Assembly: GCA_023386815.1 (NCBI GenBank)
Contig: JAEWIZ010000028.1
Coordinates: 1 to 64,000, forward strand
Reading direction: 5' to 3'
DNA: 64,000 nt
Source of the DNA: Bacillota bacterium
GTDB lineage: Bacteria; Bacillota; Clostridia; Lachnospirales; Lachnospiraceae
Part shown: positions 9,225-17,985 of the stretch, one piece after another
Position numbering within the stretch: the stretch's first letter is position 1
Layout of the letters: each line of letters opens with the position of its first letter
Position numbers and translations under genes: made by a program
The notes under the pieces: model-generated
Databases searched by the model: none
What the model was told of the DNA's origin: nothing
Seen by the model: only the letters and a program-made list of their open reading frames with translations

Positions 9225-10052
9225 CTATTCTGAAGCAACCACTGTATTAATGCTGATGTTAGCAACCTTAATTCCTGTGTTTTCTTTCACTACATTTTCA
9301 ATGATAGCCAGCTGCTGATCTGTTAAAGTTGTTGCATTAACAACTACACTTGCTTTATCATTTACGATATAAACTACTGCATCGTCAAAACCTTTTGCGC
9401 CTAAGAGGATTTCGGTTGCTTTTTCTTTCTCTGATGCCTCAGTGAGTTTAATCATGCTATCTTCTGCTTTTGCTTTCATTTTCTCAGAAACAGAATCACT
9501 TTCTATCATTTCCATTAAGTTAGCTTTACTCTGCGCACGAACCTGTTCACGCTCAATCTTTGAAGAGATAAAATAACCTGATTCGATGGATGCGTTAGCA
9601 AGGACTGCTTCTCCTGGAGTTCCGTCCTCAAGATCCAACTCTCCATTATCAGCTACATCATGAGAAGAAGCCATGATATCTTCATCAGATATGTCATTTA
9701 ATCCCAATTCGCCGTCGTCATCTGTATCCGTGGTTTCTGCATCTTCTGTTGCATCTACATCCGTATCATCAACCGTAGTATCATCTGTAACATCTTCATC
9801 TGTTACTGTTGTTTCATCATCCAAGGTTGTATCTGTTGCTCCATTCGTAGGAGAAACCTCTGTATTGGTCGCTACATTAACCCCATCTACTTCTGTGTAT
9901 TCATCATAATTTTCCGAACCTGGATTTACGGTTAACATCGTATCCGAATCAGTTGCGGCATCCCTGTTAGTAAAGCTAAGATAACCCGCAATTACTATCA
10001 TAATTGCTAATGCTGTTATTATGACATGGTTCTTTTTGAATATATTCTTCAT
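9225..10052 (-). CDS. spoIIIAH: Stage III sporulation protein AH
   Basis: Mother-cell protein whose EscJ/PrgK-like domain in the intermembrane space pairs with forespore SpoIIQ to form the channel needed for late sigma-G activity. The 275 residues have one N-terminal membrane span (residues about 10-27), then an Asp/Thr-rich linker (about residues 60-120), then the conserved domain with ESGYFISSKIEREQVRAQSK and the end domain (TEILLGAKGFDDAVVYI). The linker is long and of very low complexity. AGGAGG precedes the ATG. Confidence 0.94.
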   Translation of the reverse strand: MKNIFKKNHVIITALAIMIVIAGYLSFTNRDAATDSDTMLTVNPGSENYDEYTEVDGVNVATNTEVSPTNGATDTTLDDETTVTDEDVTDDTTVDDTDVDATEDAETTDTDDDGELGLNDISDEDIMASSHDVADNGELDLEDGTPGEAVLANASIESGYFISSKIEREQVRAQSKANLMEMIESDSVSEKMKAKAEDSMIKLTEASEKEKATEILLGAKGFDDAVVYIVNDKASVVVNATTLTDQQLAIIENVVKENTGIKVANISINTVVASE

Positions 10053-10066
10053 TTTACGCCTCCTGA

Positions 10067-10714
10067 TTATTTATTCACTTGATTCATCTTCATTACTTTA
10101 ACTTTATGCGCTGGTATGCCAAATAATACCTGCGCCGCTTCGATAACGTCCAATTTAATTTTTGCGTTATCTCCTCCTTCAGCAATCACTAATACACCTT
10201 CTACCTCTGGTTCCAGTTCCTGTATTATGTAGGGCTGTGAATTCCCATCCTCGTTCGTAACCAGAACGGTACTATCTTCCCGCGTTATATTATTATTTGT
10301 TCTGCTTCCACCCTCCCCGTCAACTTCGTTCACGCTTTCCTGTGTAGATGGATTATCCTTTAAGGCAACTTGCTCCGATGAGGCTTTCAAAGTAATCATG
10401 ACCTCGACATTACCGATACCGGATACCTTACTAAGGGTTTTCTCCAACTTATTTTCCATTTCTGATATATAGTTATTCGAATCATAGCTTGTCGTATTAC
10501 TATCTTTTTGCACAACCTTTGACTCATTATCCTTAGGTGTATCCTTCGTGGATCTATCCGAACTAAAAATTCCGGGAACAGATAATAAGATAATAAGAAT
10601 CCCTGCCATAGCCAGCATGATTAGTCGGGGCAACCCTATTTTCTTAAGGGAAATCCCAGTCTTTTTCTTTTGGGAAAGATCGCTCTTTCCCTCACTTTTA
10701 TCTTTTATTTCCAT
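10067..10714 (-). CDS. spoIIIAG: Stage III sporulation protein AG
   Basis: Ring-forming channel protein of the SpoIIIA-SpoIIQ complex. A basic cytoplasmic stretch is followed by one membrane span (about residues 29-48, MLAMAGILIILLSVPGIF), then an extracytoplasmic domain with the family pattern LEKTLSKVSGIGNVEVMITL and the end motif VIEAAQVLFGIPAHKVKVM. The 215 residues are normal. It is 14 bp upstream of spoIIIAH and 6 bp downstream of spoIIIAF. Confidence 0.94.
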   Translation of the reverse strand: MEIKDKSEGKSDLSQKKKTGISLKKIGLPRLIMLAMAGILIILLSVPGIFSSDRSTKDTPKDNESKVVQKDSNTTSYDSNNYISEMENKLEKTLSKVSGIGNVEVMITLKASSEQVALKDNPSTQESVNEVDGEGGSRTNNNITREDSTVLVTNEDGNSQPYIIQELEPEVEGVLVIAEGGDNAKIKLDVIEAAQVLFGIPAHKVKVMKMNQVNK

Positions 10715-10720
10715 ATCAAC

Positions 10721-11344
10721 TTATCCTCCCTGTATACTTATATTTATATTACCTTGTTCGATATTATAGAAGTCCGCAAGCTCTTTTTTTATAGTAATTT
10801 CCATGGGGGAAGGAACTTGCTTTTCTAATTTTTCTTCTTCGTCGCCTATTGTAATCTGTGCAATTTTTATTTCATCTATGTTCAGCCTGTTTTTCTCTGA
10901 GGATTCCCCACTCTCATCAACAACTGCATGAATTTTCATCGCTTCAATACTTCCAAACATCTCGCTATTGCTATCTGTATTAAAAATAATATCAATGGAA
11001 TCTACGAAAACATTTTTCTTTTGGAGCATTTCTTTTACTTGCTCCTTGATCTCATTCTCAAATTCAGCAAAGACTGCCTCCTGCTGTTCTTTCTCCACTC
11101 CTTCTAGTTCACTTTGAAATTCTGAAGTATCTACCACAAAATTATTTGAGTTAAAAAAATAGTCTAAGCTTTGATCCAGCTTTACTAATTTAAGGATTGG
11201 TGTAATTACGATAAGAACCAGGATCATACCCGAGACAATGCTGATATATTTTTTATAGCTCTTATTCCCAAGCAAATTCATAACAATAGTATTCATAATC
11301 ATATAAACTACAATGTTACGAATCCAAGTGTACAGTTCTTCCAT
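10721..11344 (-). CDS. spoIIIAF: Stage III sporulation protein AF
   Basis: Membrane protein of the SpoIIIA complex. Two N-terminal spans (about residues 8-25 and 34-53, with KKYISIVSGMILVLIVITPI) precede a soluble domain that ends in the family-type IKKELADFYNIEQGNINI. Length 207 residues. It is separated from spoIIIAE by 142 bp that hold a hairpin, the largest gap inside the spoIIIA cluster. Confidence 0.9.
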   Translation of the reverse strand: MEELYTWIRNIVVYMIMNTIVMNLLGNKSYKKYISIVSGMILVLIVITPILKLVKLDQSLDYFFNSNNFVVDTSEFQSELEGVEKEQQEAVFAEFENEIKEQVKEMLQKKNVFVDSIDIIFNTDSNSEMFGSIEAMKIHAVVDESGESSEKNRLNIDEIKIAQITIGDEEEKLEKQVPSPMEITIKKELADFYNIEQGNINISIQGG

Positions 11345-11359
11345 AGCTATCCCGCAAAG

Positions 11360-11386
11360 CCTACCCTTGTCCTTACAAGGCTTAGG
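11360..11386. other. Hairpin in the spoIIIAE-spoIIIAF spacer
   Basis: CCTA c CCTTGT-CCTT-ACAAGG ct TAGG forms a ten-pair stem in the 142-bp spacer. It is followed on neither strand by a clear U-tract. Together with the hairpins at 8459, 9065 and 13409 it suggests that spacers in this operon are structured. Confidence 0.4.
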
Positions 11387-11486
11387 AAGCTTTTCCTTTC
11401 TTTCATTTTAATCCCGCGAACAAGCAATTAGCTGTAAGGCCTCTAGTCGTCGACGCAGAATTATGCTATTTATGTATTTACTTTAA

Positions 11487-12656
11487 TTACCTTACACCGC
11501 CGGTCGTAACAGCAACTATAGTAATTGCCAGCATGAACAATACTGCACCAACAAATACCGTTTGCAAAAGTAATGCTGTTGATTTGGCGGTTGCACTGAT
11601 GCACTCAATAAATCGTTTATCTGAAATCGGCTGTAAGGCAGCACTTCCTGCTTTATAGATAACCGTAATGACTGCCAGCTTTAGAAATGGTACCGCGGTA
11701 ATAATCAGAATCACAATTAAGCCAGTTACGCCAATTGAATTTTTCAAGATGACTCCAGCCCCTAAAATAGTTTCCGTCACACTGCCAAAAGCATCCCCTA
11801 TTCCCGGAATTGCCTCCGAGGCTTTATAAAAAGCAGAACGTTTCACCTGATCTACCACCGGAACAATCAATCCCTTAATTGCGCTAAAGCCGATAACCAC
11901 TGCTAAAAGGCTCTTCAGCAGCCAGCTAATTCCAAGAGAAATCAGATCCGCTAATCTAGAAAGCATGTCCTCCTTAGATAGATTGTTGGCTAGCATAATA
12001 ACAATATAAAAATCAATCAAGGGAATAACCAGCCTAATTAAAATGAAATCAACCAGTGTGATTAAACCTAGGGCTGCTTCATAGTAAACCAGTGAGGTAG
12101 TTGATCCTGAGGTAAAGGCAACCGTCATCAAGTACGTTGGTATGAGAGCCTTCATAAAGTCGAGAATCGCTCCAATCGTTTCTGCTGCCACCCTCGATGC
12201 AATAATAAAGGAGCTGATTAATAACCCAAACAAAAGCAGGTACGTGACATAAAAACCGGTCTCTGCTACCTGGTTATTTTTAAAAGTAGTCGAAAAATTT
12301 GTTAATAGAGCTGCAATTAATGAAATAGTAATCAGACTAGCAAAGGTATCTAAATTAGCTTTTATTTCACCTTTGATTGCATTCATTAACTCCGATGCTA
12401 TGTTAGAAATAGAAAATGGCTCCTCTCCGCTTAACAGGTTCACGACATAATCACTAAAGTCGAAATCATTACCCACACCAAGTACATTATCAATCACCGA
12501 CTGAATCTCACTATAATCCAGATCATCCGAAAGTCCTGAGGCTGCCTTAACTGTTTTGGCATTGAGAGAGATAAGTACAACAAAAAGGACTATAACCAAC
12601 AGCTTAAACCAATACTTCTTCCTTTCCGACTTATTATACTCATTACGCATCAGCAT
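11487..12656 (-). CDS. spoIIIAE: Stage III sporulation protein AE
   Basis: Polytopic membrane protein (389 residues) of the mother-cell SpoIIIA complex. A signal-like first segment (LLVIVLFVVLISLNAKTVKA) is followed by about seven spans. The family block GLIVPVVDQVKRSAFYKA, then ALQPISDKRFIECIS near the C-terminus are recognisable. The start ATG at 12656 shares its first base with the stop of spoIIIAD (TGATG), after GGAGG. Confidence 0.94.
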   Translation of the reverse strand: MLMRNEYNKSERKKYWFKLLVIVLFVVLISLNAKTVKAASGLSDDLDYSEIQSVIDNVLGVGNDFDFSDYVVNLLSGEEPFSISNIASELMNAIKGEIKANLDTFASLITISLIAALLTNFSTTFKNNQVAETGFYVTYLLLFGLLISSFIIASRVAAETIGAILDFMKALIPTYLMTVAFTSGSTTSLVYYEAALGLITLVDFILIRLVIPLIDFYIVIMLANNLSKEDMLSRLADLISLGISWLLKSLLAVVIGFSAIKGLIVPVVDQVKRSAFYKASEAIPGIGDAFGSVTETILGAGVILKNSIGVTGLIVILIITAVPFLKLAVITVIYKAGSAALQPISDKRFIECISATAKSTALLLQTVFVGAVLFMLAITIVAVTTGGVR

Positions 12657-13039
12657 CAAACCTCCAAAAAGCTGTTAATTGTATCTAATATGGCTAGCAT
12701 AATTGGCATACTGATTGCTAATATACTTAACTTGCCCACTAATTCAATCTGCTCTCCGATCGCATTGTAGCCTGAATCCTTACACAGGGAGGACGTTATC
12801 TCAGTAATATAGGTAATTCCTATAATTTTGATTAGAATTCCTGTATAAGCACGATTCAGCTTTATATATCCCTGAAGCTGGGTGATTGCATCCATGATGA
12901 TCTGCATCTTTCCAAGTCCCCAAAGAAGAATCAGGATACATGCAGCAATACTGATATAGAGCGAATACTCATCTTTCCCTTTTCTGAAAATAATCGCAAG
13001 CATGACCGTTATTATTCCAAGTACAGCTATTTTTATCAT
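12656..13039 (-). CDS. spoIIIAD: Stage III sporulation protein AD
   Basis: Small membrane protein of about 127 residues with four predicted spans. The start at 13039 (MIKIAVLGIITV) is six bases after GGAG; an upstream ATG would add a non-family N-terminus. GITYITEITSSLCKDSGYNAIGEQIELVGK is the most conserved stretch of the family (shown split: ITEITSSLCKDSGY, IGEQIELVGK). It is translationally coupled to spoIIIAE. Confidence 0.92.
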   Translation of the reverse strand: MIKIAVLGIITVMLAIIFRKGKDEYSLYISIAACILILLWGLGKMQIIMDAITQLQGYIKLNRAYTGILIKIIGITYITEITSSLCKDSGYNAIGEQIELVGKLSILAISMPIMLAILDTINSFLEV

Positions 13040-13157
13040 GTTAAGCTCCATTCCAATCCATAAGTTCAAGCTAGTCCACATTCTAACAATGAATGAAGTA
13101 CCTGTTTCGTACTCCTTCTATTTTTTGTTTCACAACCTGACTTTGCCTTATGTATCC

Positions 13158-13355
13158 TTAAACAATATTGAATAATTGCTGAATTGTCGTAAACAAGTTC
13201 GAGATATGTGGTAATAACCATAGTAATACCAAAACCAGACCTGCCAGACTGGTCAGAAAGGCCAAATCATCCCTCCCCGATTGCTTCAAAATCTGGTTTA
13301 GTATCGAGACCATGATACCAACCAATGCTATCCGTAATATAAAATAGATGTCCAT
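13158..13355 (-). CDS. spoIIIAC: Stage III sporulation protein AC
   Basis: A 65-residue hydrophobic protein with two membrane spans, MDIYFILRIALVGIMVSIL and LTSLAGLVLVLLWLLPHI, joined by the conserved NQILKQSGRDDLAF loop. This is the canonical SpoIIIAC pattern. It is preceded by GGAGGG. The 97-bp spacer before it (13356-13452) contains small inverted repeats. Confidence 0.93.
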   Translation of the reverse strand: MDIYFILRIALVGIMVSILNQILKQSGRDDLAFLTSLAGLVLVLLWLLPHISNLFTTIQQLFNIV

Positions 13356-13408
13356 AGATTCCCTCCATCGTAACGTTCATTTGGCCGTGAGACCACCGGG
13401 TGCCGGAT

Positions 13409-13446
13409 GTGAATTATGCTTCACAATTCACACTTTCGCTTAAGCG
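13409..13446. other. Inverted repeats in the spoIIIAB-spoIIIAC spacer
   Basis: GTGAATT (13409-13415) and AATTCAC (13425-13431) form a seven-pair hairpin and CGCTTAAGCG (13437-13446) is a perfect ten-base palindrome. The spacer holds no gene. The role is unknown. Confidence 0.35.
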
Positions 13447-13452
13447 AGTGCA

Positions 13453-13977
13453 CTAAGCCATGACGATTGTAATAAACACTCCTGCCATGATACCTAAGGT
13501 ATTATAAAGATAACCTCTTTCTTTTGCAGTTTTTGATAATTCTGTTATCTCATCTTCGATCTGGGACAGATATAAATCGATGGTGTTTAGTTGCATCTCT
13601 TTGTCAAGATACCCAAGGTTTTCTCCTAATTGAATTAAATTTGACTTGTCCTTCTTGGTCAGCGCAGAATTAATTAGTTCCAGCTCTACCGCTTTTCTCC
13701 AGATTTCCGAGAAGGTCTCTCCCGATAGCTCGCTTAACTGTTTACTGACATAACGGAAAAACAAATCAAATCGGCTGCTATGCCGCCTGGTGATCGCATA
13801 AATTGCTTCCGGTAACGGTGTATTGGCATACCGGATATCGCCTCTAAGCAAGCCAATCAACTTTCGTAGTTCCTTTAGGTCTTCAATTCTACTTTTTAAT
13901 TCTCCGCTAAAATAAAAACCCACTGCACTTGATGATCCTATCACTAAAATGCATCCGATAATCTTCATAATGTTCAT
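13453..13977 (-). CDS. spoIIIAB: Stage III sporulation protein AB
   Basis: This 174-residue protein has a GspF-like character: an N-terminal membrane span (IIGCILVIGSSSAVGFYFS), a helical cytoplasmic middle with LRKLIGLLRGDIRYANTPLPEA, and a C-terminal span (LGIMAGVFITIVMA). The LGYLDKEMQLNTIDLY pattern is also typical. It overlaps spoIIIAA by four bases (ATGA). Confidence 0.94.
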   Translation of the reverse strand: MNIMKIIGCILVIGSSSAVGFYFSGELKSRIEDLKELRKLIGLLRGDIRYANTPLPEAIYAITRRHSSRFDLFFRYVSKQLSELSGETFSEIWRKAVELELINSALTKKDKSNLIQLGENLGYLDKEMQLNTIDLYLSQIEDEITELSKTAKERGYLYNTLGIMAGVFITIVMA

Positions 13978-14954
13978 AAAGGATTGTCCTCCTTCCCTGC
14001 GTATAACTTTTTACCATCTGCATTATATATTTCATCCAAATGGCCAATTCCCTTTTGATTACTTAGAATAATATAGCGATCGAATAAACGCTTCTGTACT
14101 AATTCCCCAAGAGTTGGCTTGTTCTGGATATCTTCGATGGAGTTGCCGTGAACTGTTGCAATCAGTTTGCAACCACATCCAATAACATAATCTATGGCAT
14201 CCAGCTCTTCTTTAGAACCTAATTCATCTACTGCAATCACCCGAGGTGACATGGATCTGATGAGCATTAACATGCCCTTTGCTTTCGGACAACAATCCAG
14301 GACATCAGTACGAATACCCAATTCATTTTGAGGGGTTCCCATATAGCAGGCACCGATTTCGGAGCGTTCATCTACAACACCAACACTCATTCCTGCAAGA
14401 TATCTACTGCCATCAGAAATTTGACGTATGATATCCCTAAGAAGTGTTGTTTTTCCACATCGTGGAGGCGATATGATTAAGGTATGGTAGATTCCGTTCA
14501 CTTGTTTATCGATCAGGTAAGGAATTACAGGATCTGCACATCCCTTTACTTGGTGTGCTAAACGTATATTAATAAAGGAAATATGCTTCATTCCTTTTAC
14601 AGAATCCTCTTCCATAATTACCTTTCCTGCTAGTCCGATTCTATGCCCTCCATTAATCGTGATAAACCCTTGACGAATTTCATCTTCAAAGGCATAGAGC
14701 GAATAATTACTTATGTACTCCATTGTTTCCCGAATCTCATTTTTGCTTATGATAACAGCTTTCCTAGGGTTGTCTACAATTGTTGCATCTTCCGTTACAA
14801 AGCATTCTTTATTGGCATAGATAATCAGAAGAGGAGCATTCATACGAAGTCTGATTTCCTGAAGCAGTTCAAAATCCAGGATAAGTTTACCTAGTATGTT
14901 ACGAAGTTTCAGAGATAATATTTTTAACAGCTCTTCTTTCGTGTTCATATACAC
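13974..14954 (-). CDS. spoIIIAA: Stage III sporulation protein AA (ATPase)
   Basis: The ATPase of the SpoIIIA channel complex, related to type II/IV secretion ATPases. The 326 residues contain Walker A ISPPRCGKTTLLRDIIRQIS near residue 160, SVGVVDERSEIGACYMG, a Walker-B-like VIAVDELGSKEELDAI and the ATVHGNSIEDI sensor motif. The first two codons before MNTKEELL are optional. It is the first gene of the operon and sits behind a sigma-E-like promoter. Confidence 0.95.
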   Translation of the reverse strand: MYMNTKEELLKILSLKLRNILGKLILDFELLQEIRLRMNAPLLIIYANKECFVTEDATIVDNPRKAVIISKNEIRETMEYISNYSLYAFEDEIRQGFITINGGHRIGLAGKVIMEEDSVKGMKHISFINIRLAHQVKGCADPVIPYLIDKQVNGIYHTLIISPPRCGKTTLLRDIIRQISDGSRYLAGMSVGVVDERSEIGACYMGTPQNELGIRTDVLDCCPKAKGMLMLIRSMSPRVIAVDELGSKEELDAIDYVIGCGCKLIATVHGNSIEDIQNKPTLGELVQKRLFDRYIILSNQKGIGHLDEIYNADGKKLYAGKEDNPL

Positions 14955-15011
14955 CTCCCATCTGAAAGCTCTCCAGGATGCTGGGGCAGCTTATCCATTC
15001 TCTGTTAAAAC

Positions 15012-15040
15012 AATATATTCTGTGGGTCTGAAAATATGAC
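15012..15040 (-). promoter_or_regulatory. Sigma-E-like promoter of the spoIIIA operon
   Basis: On the minus strand GTCATATT (15033-15040) is followed 13 bases later by AATATATT (15012-15019). This is close to the Bacillus sigma-E consensus (GTCATATT and CATACANT). It lies about 60 bp before spoIIIAA, which is the expected regulation for mother-cell sporulation genes. Confidence 0.6.
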
Positions 15041-15089
15041 CTTCAAAAAGAAAGGAATTGCAAAAATAAGTGAGATGATTTTTTTAAAA

Positions 15090-15161
15090 GGAGCTGTCCC
15101 AAGATACAGCTCTAGGGATATGGCAAACCATACCCCCAGGCCAACATCTTGAGACAGCCCC
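15090..15161 (-). terminator. Long hairpin terminator of the accessory operon
   Basis: GGAGCTGTCCCAAGAT at the left pairs with ATCTTGAGACAGCCCC at the right. On the minus strand the stem is followed by TTTTAAAAAAAT. It lies 40 bp after the last gene of the island operon and separates it from the spoIIIA promoter. A related hairpin in the same orientation lies at 29631. Confidence 0.7.
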
Positions 15162-15203
15162 TTGATCGTATATTAATCAAGTAAAAATAAATTTCTATTT
15201 ACT

Positions 15204-15521
15204 TCAATCCTTTGTAGATATTTGTATGTCTTCCAGACGGAAATAGAGTCCCTTGTCTTTCGCAAAATCAAGTAGAATTTGACTGATCTCTTCTTTGTAC
15301 TTTTCTAAACAAGCAACAGCAATCTCATCCTTTGTGCTCTGTGGCATTACCGACAATGCCGCCTTTATTACTGAGGCCGGTAAAGAACTATTTTTCCCTA
15401 TCATTTTGGTTATAAATCCTGCATTCTCCTTTTCAGCCATTTTCTCAATAATCACAGGAAGAAAAGCCTCAATTGCAGTTCCATAATCCGTATCACTGAT
15501 TTTAATCTTCATTTCGATCAT
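15204..15521 (-). CDS. Small helical protein of the accessory operon
   Basis: A 105-residue protein I do not recognise. It starts at the ATG at 15521 (MIEMKIKISDTDYGTAIEAF), six bases after GGAGGAG. It appears entirely helical with a weakly charged C-terminus ending in LEDIQISTKD and has no membrane span or metal motif. It is the last gene of the operon, 24 bp after the vWA gene, so a role as partner of that protein is plausible but is only inference. Confidence 0.7.
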   Translation of the reverse strand: MIEMKIKISDTDYGTAIEAFLPVIIEKMAEKENAGFITKMIGKNSSLPASVIKAALSVMPQSTKDEIAVACLEKYKEEISQILLDFAKDKGLYFRLEDIQISTKD

Positions 15522-15545
15522 ACTAATCTCCTCCAAATGCACGAA

Positions 15546-16181
15546 TTATACTGTTTCGCTCCCATCCTCTAAATTCCAACCGGCATCCACGCTTCCTTCT
15601 CCGCGCATTTGCCTGACCGCACGATCTGCACTGGCATAAACCCTTGCTGTCCCATGATCGGTTGCAGCATAGTCCATTGAGAACTTTTCATCAATGCCAA
15701 TGGCAGCTGCTTCTGCAGCCGAATCGATATTAGCTCCCATGAATAAGAATTGCCAGTTATATTTTTGAGTCTGGTGGGTTATCATGTCCTTTATTTTGCC
15801 TTTATCATATTCTTTACTGGAATTTTCCTGCCCGTCTGTGATAATTACTACAATTACCTTGGAAGGACGCTCTTCCTCAGCCAGCATTGCCAGCCTGTGA
15901 CCTATGTCAACAATAGTCTTTCCAACCGCATCATATAATGCGGTCATTCCCCGTGCATAATACTCCTTATTTGTTATGGGTCGCAAAGTCTTTACATTTG
16001 CTGCATCATAGAGAAGCTCATATTTATCATCAAAAAGTACTGTGGTAACCCAGGCTTCTCCCTGCTCTTCTTTTTGGCTTTCAATAAACTTGTTATATCC
16101 TCCGATCGTATCTGATTCTAAGGCTGCCATAGAACCGCTACGATCCAGAATACATACAATTTGTGTAAGATCATTTTTCAT
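15546..16181 (-). CDS. von Willebrand factor A domain protein
   Basis: A 211-residue stand-alone vWA domain, cytoplasmic by lack of a signal. The metal-ion-dependent adhesion site is complete: DRSGSM near residue 13, the threonine in GMTALYDAVGKT, and the aspartate in VIITDGQENSSK. MGANIDSAAEAAAIGI, the tail of the fold, is typical of TerY/Hsp70-linked vWA proteins. The ATG at 16181 follows AGGAGGAG. Soluble vWA proteins often act with ATPases or chaperones as substrate recruiters; here both an Hsp70-like and a HerA-like ATPase lie in the same operon. Confidence 0.88.
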   Translation of the reverse strand: MKNDLTQIVCILDRSGSMAALESDTIGGYNKFIESQKEEQGEAWVTTVLFDDKYELLYDAANVKTLRPITNKEYYARGMTALYDAVGKTIVDIGHRLAMLAEEERPSKVIVVIITDGQENSSKEYDKGKIKDMITHQTQKYNWQFLFMGANIDSAAEAAAIGIDEKFSMDYAATDHGTARVYASADRAVRQMRGEGSVDAGWNLEDGSETV

Positions 16182-16235
16182 GCTGTCTCCTCCTATCAAT
16201 AGACATCGTCAAGTTTATACCCATTTTTCATTTAT

Positions 16236-16739
16236 TTATTGTATGCTCTGGCTCTTTACCTTTTGCTCTGCCTGTGCTCTATAGTTCTTCTTTTCTTCTG
16301 AAGTCATATCCTGGAAGGGGATTAATACCCTTCCAAGAGTATCTATGTAGGCATATACTGTTGTCTCATTGCAGTTTTCTCCACCAAAACCGTCTTCATC
16401 TTCAAAATATCGGCCATCCGGATACAAGGTCCACCACACAAAAGCGACTCCGTTCATAAAGGTTTCTATTCCAAATCCATATTGTACCTTTAGCTCATGA
16501 GCATTCTGGGAGTTCTCAAGCCTGTTGACCTTCTCAAAGTCAATATCCCCAGGTCGTATATTGGTCAGAAGGTTATCTTTATTCATAATCATGATCTCTC
16601 TACAGGCAAGGGTATTTTCAAGAATAATTTCACCTGTCTTTGTATTGTGAATGATCACTCCTTCCCCCCGGTGATAGGAATCTTTAAAACGACTATCTGC
16701 GCTATTTAAAATATTTTGCAACTTCTTCCATAGGAACAC
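16236..16739 (-). CDS. Unknown protein of the accessory operon
   Basis: A 167-residue protein of unknown family. The start is a GTG at 16739, eight bases after AGGAGG; the earlier GTG overlaps that site. The sequence looks globular and mixed alpha/beta with a tryptophan-rich centre (GVAFVWWTLYPDGRYFEDED) and a charged helical tail. No signal peptide, membrane span or catalytic motif is evident. It lies between the radical SAM and vWA genes. Confidence 0.7.
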   Translation of the reverse strand: MFLWKKLQNILNSADSRFKDSYHRGEGVIIHNTKTGEIILENTLACREIMIMNKDNLLTNIRPGDIDFEKVNRLENSQNAHELKVQYGFGIETFMNGVAFVWWTLYPDGRYFEDEDGFGGENCNETTVYAYIDTLGRVLIPFQDMTSEEKKNYRAQAEQKVKSQSIQ

Positions 16740-16820
16740 AAAAGCCACCTCCTGTCTTCGCCTTACGCATCCTCACTGATTCTATCTCAATCCTTTGACA
16801 GAAAATAGAATCAAAAGTTT

Positions 16821-17969
16821 TTAACACTCCATGATAAATTTAATAGCCTTGATTCTCATCTTATCTAAATTACTGATTTGTGTACCGTTCATAATATGGT
16901 TGTTCAGAATCGTCTTCAACTGGAATCTGCATGCAGCCATGACTTGTATTTTAAAGATTTTGCAATTGTTTCTTTCTCTGACATCTGGTGTAGCAAATAG
17001 CCTGATAGAGTTTCCGGTACATACCGGGCAAATAACATCCAGTCTGCACTCCTTGCATAAGTTGTAATTCATCTCATCACAACAGGTATCTCCCTGCCCC
17101 TTCTGCATAAACTGCCCGTATTGATTTCTCTGTTCATATTCCATGATCTGATCTTTTCGTAGCACAAGAGGTGATATCAAATGACAGGAATATCTCTCCC
17201 CATCATAGTCATAGGTTATCCTGCTTTCCCCCAGTCCGCAGCCCACTCTCAGAAACTTACTGCCTTCCGGCACCGGTAAAAGATTAATAGACAGCAAATT
17301 GTTAGGCGTAGTCATTGCATGTTCCAGATAGTAATCTGTCAAAATATCCAGCTGTTTCCTTAACCTATCCAGAGATTTTGTCCCCCACTGCCCAACCCCT
17401 CCTGCAAAGCTTGAATTAACCCTGGCACCCTTTTCTTGTATTGTAATAACACTTTCTGCCAGGTATGGAACTGATTCTTCCGATATCGTCATTTTCAAAC
17501 CCTGTTCCGGCCAATTTCGAAGAAAAAATTCAATATCTATCAGGGAATCCGACTCACTCCTGTTAATGTTTTGGGCATTTTGGATTCCGTCATAGCTTAA
17601 GCATAGGATGAAACGTTCCTTGTTTTTCATGAACCACTCTTTATTTTTCTCATTTAACAGAGTACCATTGGTTACCGCAGAGAAAAGGTATGGTGTTGTC
17701 CACTCTTGTGCCCATACCCACTCTGCTATTTTCATCATCCGCTGATCAAACAATAGCGGTTCTCCGCCCAGGAATACAAACTCCAAGTAATCATAAGAAT
17801 CTTTTGCCTCCTCAAAGGAAGCCGATATTACCTTTTTCGCTGTTTCTTCTGACATGCTGCAGGAATTATATTCCCTGACATAACAGTACCGACACCTCAG
17901 ATTGCAGTCATGTGTAAGCAAAAGGGTGATAATTCTGTTTTTTCTAAACTGAGCTTTCATATACAGCAA
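16821..17969 (-). CDS. Radical SAM/SPASM peptide-modifying enzyme
   Basis: The SAM-cluster motif CNLRCRYC (CX3CX2C) lies near residue 22, with FVFLGGEPLLF after it. The C-terminal SPASM region has CGLGE...GERYSC and CKECRLDVICPVC plus a later cysteine (NNCKIF), enough ligands for auxiliary 4Fe-4S clusters. Such enzymes form thioether or C-C crosslinks in ribosomal peptides or mature sulfatases. The gene directly upstream encodes a protein with a Cys/Thr-rich tail, its likely substrate. A TTG at 17969, six bases after GGAAGG, is my preferred start; an ATG three codons on is possible. No sulfatase gene is nearby. Confidence 0.9.
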   Translation of the reverse strand: MLYMKAQFRKNRIITLLLTHDCNLRCRYCYVREYNSCSMSEETAKKVISASFEEAKDSYDYLEFVFLGGEPLLFDQRMMKIAEWVWAQEWTTPYLFSAVTNGTLLNEKNKEWFMKNKERFILCLSYDGIQNAQNINRSESDSLIDIEFFLRNWPEQGLKMTISEESVPYLAESVITIQEKGARVNSSFAGGVGQWGTKSLDRLRKQLDILTDYYLEHAMTTPNNLLSINLLPVPEGSKFLRVGCGLGESRITYDYDGERYSCHLISPLVLRKDQIMEYEQRNQYGQFMQKGQGDTCCDEMNYNLCKECRLDVICPVCTGNSIRLFATPDVRERNNCKIFKIQVMAACRFQLKTILNNHIMNGTQISNLDKMRIKAIKFIMEC

Positions 17970-17985
17970 CCTATACCTTCCCTTG

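Noticed and set aside
9673..9909. 78-codon Ser/Val-rich plus-strand frame
   Set aside because: It is the antisense of the Asp/Thr repeat of spoIIIAH; repeats leave long open frames on the other strand.
15090..15161. Insertion-sequence end or MITE
   Set aside because: No target duplication is visible and a terminator at an operon end explains the hairpin; kept only as a finding with its partner at 29631.
16821..17969. Radical SAM protein as an anaerobic sulfatase-maturing enzyme
   Set aside because: No sulfatase gene lies nearby, while a Cys-tailed peptide gene is directly upstream.
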